A DNA stretch of 11,771 bases from Synura sp. LO234KE. Lineage: Eukaryota; Sar; Synurophyceae; Synurales; Mallomonadaceae. Made by a program: the position numbers and the translations under genes. This document shows, piece by piece, positions 7,261-11,771 of the stretch. The stretch's first letter is position 1, and every line of letters starts with the position of its first letter. The notes beneath the pieces were generated by a model that was not told where the DNA came from, made no database searches, and worked only from the letters and a program-made list of their open reading frames with translations. Location: NCBI GenBank assembly GCA_015143735.1, contig VKHC01000074.1:6534-18304 (forward strand). The letters run 5' to 3'.

Positions 7261-7665
7261 ATGATATCGCCGTCTACCGAGGCCATACATCTATATCGAG
7301 CAATCTTGAGATCGAGTAAGAAGTTTAATTGGACGGATAAAAATGGAGAGATATGGTATGAGGGAATAGTTTTACCGTATAACATTGTTATAACTCTTTT
7401 GTTAAATCGCGCGGCACGCTATTGAATATATTTTACTTCAGGTCTGACGTTTTGAGAAGAAGTGCAAGAAAAGAATTCGATCAATCCCGTCACGAGCGAG
7501 ATCCAATTATACGGGCTAAACTGCTTGTAATCGGTAGAGAGGCATATGAAACATGTCTCGTGAAGGTATTAAGTACATTTTACTTTTACCTAATTCCTTT
7601 TTCCAATGAATATTTCATCTTAGTTTAATGACGCGTTGAAAAAGCTTTCCGATAGAGTGAGATAA
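7261..7665 (+). CDS. LYR-motif (Complex1_LYR-like) small mitochondrial assembly protein
   Basis: LYR proteins are small helical mitochondrial matrix factors that bind acyl carrier protein and help assemble Fe-S clusters or respiratory complexes. Exons: 7261-7355, 7442-7565 and 7624-7665; introns 86 and 58 nt with GT-AG ends. The protein has 86 residues. The hallmark LYR is at residues 11-13 in AIHLYRAILR, followed by a conserved aromatic/basic stretch (KKFNWTDKNGEIW), then SARKEF with the invariant Phe (KEF) downstream, and HERDP and GREAYE of the third helix. Splicing restores Trp across intron 1 (TG|G), and the second junction joins VK to FNDAL, both as the family requires. The ATG at 7261 is chosen because no upstream in-frame ATG exists. 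I cannot say which LYRM subfamily it is; it does not look like ISD11, SDHAF1 or SDHAF3. Confidence 0.87.
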
Positions 7666-7893
7666 AATTTAAGAATATGATTAACTTTACGCACACTCAC
7701 TGTAATAATAATTCGTCTTTCGCATTGAGTGTATAACATGTCTGGCAGAAATTATTAAATCATTTTATACTTCGCTAAACATCCTAATTTAGTATATTCG
7801 CTTTCTCGCGACTTTCCCTCTTGCGCATGACTAAATAATCCTGTAATTATCCGCTTATTTTCGTTGAATTCGATCTAACGAGCGTGATGGAAT
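7666..7893. other. Intergenic, nothing recognised
   Basis: AT-rich 3' flank of the LYR gene with no gene, repeat or RNA that I can identify. Confidence 0.5.
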
Positions 7894-8058
7894 ATGGGCT
7901 ATATCCACACCAGAGCAGTGTCTCGCACTCAGTTAGGAGCACTGTGGCTAGGAGCCCTTAAGCAAGCTAGGACAGCGTATCGCCCCATTCAGGATGGGGG
8001 AGCGCTCTTGGAAAGGGCCCTGAGGAAGCGTGCAAACGAGGAACGGTCGTGGCTATAA
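7894..8058 (+). CDS. Possible small ORF, 54 residues, unknown
   Basis: ATG 7894 to TAA 8056-8058 encodes a basic, Ala/Leu/Arg-rich peptide (for example GALLERALRKRANEE) that could form an amphipathic helix. No homologue is recognised, and there is no intron or poly(A) signal to support it. The DNA in its middle forms a strong hairpin (7983-7999). It may be a chance frame or a fragment of a decayed element. Confidence 0.2.
   Translation: MGYIHTRAVSRTQLGALWLGALKQARTAYRPIQDGGALLERALRKRANEERSWL
7983..7999. repeat. Perfect inverted repeat CCCCAT-TCAGG-ATGGGG
   Basis: A 6-bp perfect stem with a 5-base loop, extendable with flanking CG/GAGCG pairing. There is no U-tract after it and no known RNA family fits. 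Confidence 0.5.
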
Positions 8059-9136
8059 CTAAAGGAGCAGCTGTGTAACTAAGCATCTAAGACTTGATCA
8101 CAGTTGCTAACTAAGTGCTGGGTACTCAGCAGTGGTTAACAACTTAAAGGATGTCTATGAAATCTATTATATTACTCCTATGTACGACGAATTCCACCTG
8201 GCTGGTGTCTGAGTGCTCAGGCATAGTTTGAAAAACGTGGCGGGAATCGTACCAGCCGCATAATGTGTACGCCCTTAGATATACTAGTACTGTATAAAAC
8301 TTTCAAGTGTTAATTGAAGCATTATCTCAACTTTGAGTTGAAGTTGACGCTTATAATAGTACGCAGGAGGAATTACTTCACTTCCTCGATATGTCGTACT
8401 TGGCGTAGTGTGAGTACACGGGAGTCCTTCGCCGTCACGGACGCCGTCTTGTAATCGGACAACACCTCTCTATTCAAGAATGGCAGGAACGCCTGCAAGA
8501 TGGTCCGCGGGAGACGGTCCTGTTCCTCGGCGTGTGGTGATTGTTCTAAGAAGGATATCAGGAGATTTTACTCCGCACACACACTTGTACTGTGACCAAC
8601 TCGTGGCGATCTCTCCGTGGGAGGGAAATCAATTTTGCTGAATTGTTACACTTGGGTGTGTACGCCTGGCTATGGAATAGAGTGATGCTTTAGGCGATAG
8701 GCAATTCCGACTGCTGAGTGTGCTGACTCGAGAAATCGTGCAAATTAGTTGAGATTAATTGGATGAATTCGCCGCACAGCCAGTCCACTACTTTTCTGTA
8801 TAATTCTCATCATCGTGCTGATTCCCCCCTACAGAGGAAATGGACTTCGGAGATGATGCCTAGAGTATTAACAAGCACGCCCGACAGCATTAGGACTGAA
8901 TTATCTTACGCTCAAATCAGGAATAAAGTTGGTAGTAGCTAGCCCATTACCGAGGGGTCGGGTGAGCAGTGGAGCTGTCGGAATGATAGTCGTAGTAATA
9001 GTTGCAAGATAGGTTGCAGCTAGGCTGACAACTTATTAGACCAGCAAGTAGTAGCGAATTCTCGCGCTGAGTGAGGACACATGGCGGGATACTTCGAACT
9101 AGTCTAGACACCCACAGTTTTAACACGACAGTTTGA
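8059..9136. other. Gene-poor stretch, probably decayed element sequence
   Basis: No intact gene. One frame (8409-8537, plus, no start codon) is open for 43 codons and has protein-like composition (RRLVIGQHLSIQEWQERLQ) before stops, and frames around it are interrupted. The minus frame 8947-9174 is low-complexity and not convincing. No family recognised. Confidence 0.35.
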
Positions 9137-10187
9137 ACCCGACAATTTCCTCCACCTAGTGATATACGCCTCAAGACCCGATCAAAAAATCTTGCTCATG
9201 CTCATTTACTAAAGCCAGCGGTTTCATTATCAGCTTCGTTTAAAAACCTGAACTATGTAATGCTGGATCTGATTGCACGGAGCTACGCATTATATCAACA
9301 ACAATATGGAGAGTTCACAGCCATCGACGAAAGATAAAAGTGGATTCTCCAACAGCATCTCGATTTACTAACAGCAACAAGAAATTTGATTTCAAGCTAC
9401 AATATATGATTAGATAGCAAGTTCGACAACGGCTTAGTGAATGATATGGTCGTTGAGTATTTTATTCAATTGGCCCCATAGGCCCAACATCGACTCACTT
9501 CACGTTTTCCGTAGGGAAGTGGTCATTTCGCTAAGTCTCAAAGGTGAACCAAAATAAATATTTTGAACAGAATCCAGACCAATATAAGCTCACAGACTAT
9601 GGACGACTCATAGACCTGGCGAAATCCCCAATGCAACTACGTCTGATTTCTGCATTGGTGGAGCATCTTGTGATCCGAGAAATCAAACAGTGTCCAGATT
9701 GTTAGTGTTGGTGCGGACTTATATATGTTCACAGATATATTGAGGACAATATCCCAGACTTGACAAAACCCGCAATACAACCAAATCTGATTTCAGTACA
9801 GCAGGTGGAGCAGCTTGTGATCCTGACTACTTGAACAACTTTCGACGTATACTTAATGAAACCTTTCTACGACTACTTAATTCAGAAACAATATCTGAGG
9901 TTGCATTCGCTACTAAGTTCAGGCCACCAGAGTTGGTTGCATAGTGGTTTAGAAACGAAATGCTAAAGCAGAATTTTTCAATACAAGGCTCAATACCAAA
10001 AATTTCCTTTCCAAAACGTCAGTGGCGTAACCACGAACGTGCAGACACAGATGAGGTGACAATTGTTGCAATTTTAAAAAAAATATTAAAACTAAGATCA
10101 GGGGGATATTTCAAGAGGCAGTCCACCAAATCAACAAAAATAAAGAATTTTTGGTCAAGTAAAAATAACACTACCATATCATAGTAG
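9137..10187 (+). pseudogene. Long decayed reading frame, unidentified protein
   Basis: A run of open segments on the plus strand reads like real protein but is broken. Frame 1, 9137-9478, contains LDLIARSYALYQQQYGEF and KWILQQHLDLLTATRNLI, interrupted by TAA 9335, TGA 9407 and ending at TAG 9479. A second frame, 9535-9702, has YGRLIDLAKSPMQLRLISAL and VEHLVIREI, ending at TAG 9703. A third, 9744-10187, has LNNFRRILNETFLRLL and TKFRPPELVA, one TAG at 9942, then an Lys-rich tail. The stops do not coincide with credible GT-AG introns, so decay rather than splicing is likely. I do not recognise the family. A transposon-borne gene is possible because the tail borders a dispersed repeat. Confidence 0.4.
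9598..9830 (+). repeat. Diverged direct repeat pair (9598-9680 and about 9742-9830)
   Basis: Two stretches share a common pattern: GACCTGGCGAAATCCCC against GACTTGACAAAACCCGC, then words such as CTGATTTC and GTGGAGCA(T/G)CTTGTGATCC. The peptides are similar too (DLAKSPMQLRLIS versus DLTKPAIQPNLIS). Old tandem duplication inside the decayed frame. Confidence 0.55.
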
Positions 10188-10309
10188 AAATCTCAAATTT
10201 GACCCTCCTAACTTTCACACGGCAATATCATGCTGGAGCAACTATTTCAAAACTCAAGAAATAAAAAGAAATAGAGAAATTCTTTGAATTATATCATTTA
10301 GTCCAGAAC

Positions 10310-10440
10310 TAATAATTTTCCCAAAAGGTTCATAGCAACTCTCGTCGTGGAATAACTTCCAAATTTTGATATTGGAAAACTGCGAGAGCACCCAATTTCA
10401 CATGTCCTCCACCAATTTAAATGAAATTTCAATTTTCCTG
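10310..10440 (+). repeat. Dispersed AT-rich repeat, copy 1
   Basis: Matches 11630-11750 in the same orientation at roughly two-thirds identity by eye. Shared landmarks in order: TTTTCCCAAAA, CAACT, AACTTCCAAA, GCGA(G/A)A(G)CACC and TCTCCACCAA-like words. Probably the end of a mobile-element family. Confidence 0.6.
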
Positions 10441-10654
10441 TATTGTCAGATGCTTTGTAAATCCTGCATTTAGTTTCTGTCGAAATTTGCCCTGTATATG
10501 GAAATAAGTTTGCGACACTGTTTCCTTTTTGATCCACCAGTATCCCCACATCTTACCCCGGACAATGATGGAAATGTTCCCGATTTTGACGTATGGCTCC
10601 GGTATCATTTCGGTAACTTCACTTCGAATCAATATACGAGTCTTGATTTGCTAC

Positions 10655-10675
10655 TCAAAAATAATTTATTTTTGA
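10655..10675. repeat. Palindrome TCAAAAATAA-T-TTATTTTTGA
   Basis: A perfect 10-bp inverted repeat around one base in an AT-rich context. It could form a hairpin or may simply reflect composition. No gene end adjoins it. Confidence 0.5.
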
Positions 10676-10689
10676 TTTATTTACCCTAC

Positions 10690-11382
10690 TTGATAACAAG
10701 GCTCTGCATAACAAGACGACCAGCGACTGCAGGTATCTCCCTGCACACAAAATCATCATATAATCAATTCATATACGCTTCACAACAGCTGTAAATCGTT
10801 GACTTGACCTCAGATTCGCCTCAAAACGTCTAAAACTGCTCTAGACGCACAAGCTGCCATCCCAGCGGCATATCGCAAGGTCTCGCCTAGAGTTAAGATT
10901 ATTCACCTTGCATTTTACCGCCTAATGGCGTCACTCCATCTTCTGACTCCAAGTCCCTTTGGGCTTCCTGAACGTTCTGCTACGCTGTCACTGCCACATA
11001 TACCTGTCTACTAGCTCATGCTCGTATAATTTCGTCTTGCTGCCGTTATTCGCACGACTTATACACACGTGACAAACCCTGCCGTGTGTCGAACTCACAC
11101 TCCCTAGGAGTTCTGGATATGGAATATGCTCGTAACTAATTGAGTTCGGCCTCAATCTAAGCTCTCTGATCACCAATCCCTGACTTGTCGAAACAACTTC
11201 TGAGTTTTGTAAGTATGACGAATTGCAGCCACTTGGTACAAGTACAAGAGAACTAATTGCAACAATTACTCGCTAACAACACAGATATTGGGCTCAGTGC
11301 CTGAAAATAGATTGCAGCCAGAAACAACTAAATTAGCCACGTAAGCAAACACAGCGTATCCAAAACGTGCGGACACGCAGAC
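10690..11382. other. No gene recognised
   Basis: Only short frames without family resemblance (for example minus 10988-11176). The composition is mixed and there is no RNA gene that I can fold by eye. Probably old repeat-derived sequence. Confidence 0.45.
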
Positions 11383-11750
11383 GTGATAGGCATTAAATTT
11401 CAAGTTTTAACACAATTTCGAAATAACAACTTCAAACTCAAAATAGTATATCTCATGAAGCACTACACGAAAACAGGAAAAAAATTCATTTCATGTAAAG
11501 TAAATGTGAAATTACCTTCTGTCACAGAAATTACAAGGCATGACAATTCGGAGCTTCCAAAATTTCGATGGCAAAAGCGAACAGAAACGGCATTTCCAGA
11601 CTTGGGGTATAATATTCAGATCAGTAACTAAGCATTTTCCCAAAAAATTTTAAACCAACTCCCTCTGTGTATCAACTTCCAAAATTTAGGCTCCAAAATA
11701 GCGAAAACACCAAATGTCACTATTTCTCCACCAAATAGCCTCAAATTTCG
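11360..11750 (+). repeat. Dispersed repeat, copy 2 (partner of about 10010-10440)
   Basis: The strong part, 11630-11750, pairs with 10310-10440. A weaker part at about 11360 (CCAAAACGTGCGGACACG) resembles CCAAAACGTC...GTGCAGACAC at 10012-10050, so the repeat may span about 400 bases. The open frame 11383-11631 within it is AT- and Lys/Asn-rich with no known domain, and I do not regard it as a gene. Confidence 0.5.
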
Positions 11751-11771
11751 AGTTACCTGACGGCTACTCCA

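Noticed and set aside
9335-9481. Stop reassignment (TAA/TGA/TAG read as sense) in the broken frame
   Set aside because: All three stops occur there, and neighbouring intact genes end normally at TAA or TAG. The exact 72-base spacing of these stops has no underlying repeat and seems to be chance.
1-11771. CRISPR arrays, bacterial operons or ribosome binding sites
   Set aside because: No spaced repeat array, and spliced genes with poly(A) signals show this is eukaryotic nuclear DNA.

Overview
The window is nuclear DNA from a eukaryote that has both a motile cilium and, very probably, a plastid of secondary (red-alga-derived) origin. The evidence is spliced genes with very short introns (most 48-86 nt), a cilium-assembly factor of the DNAAF11/LRRC6 family, and a plant-type FdC1-like [2Fe-2S] ferredoxin. 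The ferredoxin precursor starts with a signal peptide ending SSA-F, the arrangement of the 'ASAFAP' import signal of ochrophyte, cryptophyte, haptophyte and related plastids. I cannot name the species. An ochrophyte-like alga fits best.

Layout. Bases 1-77 are a 27-bp tandem repeat. Bases 228-1854 (minus) carry DNAAF11: four exons that I trust (1854 to about 1097), then two more acidic, GC-richer exons (887-694 and 371-232) that probably continue it. Only 62 bp separate its start codon from the plus-strand start of an intronless glutathionyl-hydroquinone reductase (GHR, Xi-class GST; 1917-2933). A second GHR copy lies at 4620-5594. Its protein is identical, but it lacks the first 14 residues of copy A. 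The two copies sit in a tandem duplication of about 2.1-2.2 kb (unit A about 1640-3815; unit B about 4290-6438). The GHR core and the first ~180 bp of 3' flank are almost identical, while the outer flanks are clearly diverged, which points to gene conversion. Unit B also carries a broken relic of the DNAAF11 5' end. Between the units, 3816-4290 has no counterpart.

Next come the FdC1-like ferredoxin (7181-6579, minus, 3 exons) and, 79 bp away and divergent, a LYR-motif mitochondrial small protein (7261-7665, plus, 3 exons). From 7666 to the end there is no intact gene. That part holds a short doubtful ORF with a hairpin, a long decayed reading frame with stops and frameshifts (about 9137-10187), a diverged repeat pair inside it, and an AT-rich dispersed repeat seen twice (about 10310-10440 and 11630-11750). 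It looks like old mobile-element debris.

The genes do not form one pathway: cilium assembly (DNAAF11), thiol/quinone detoxification (GHR pair), plastid electron transfer (ferredoxin) and mitochondrial assembly (LYR protein). What they share is a compact head-to-head arrangement with very short shared promoters. The most notable feature is the GHR duplication: a converted core, a lost N-terminal extension and a replaced promoter in copy B.
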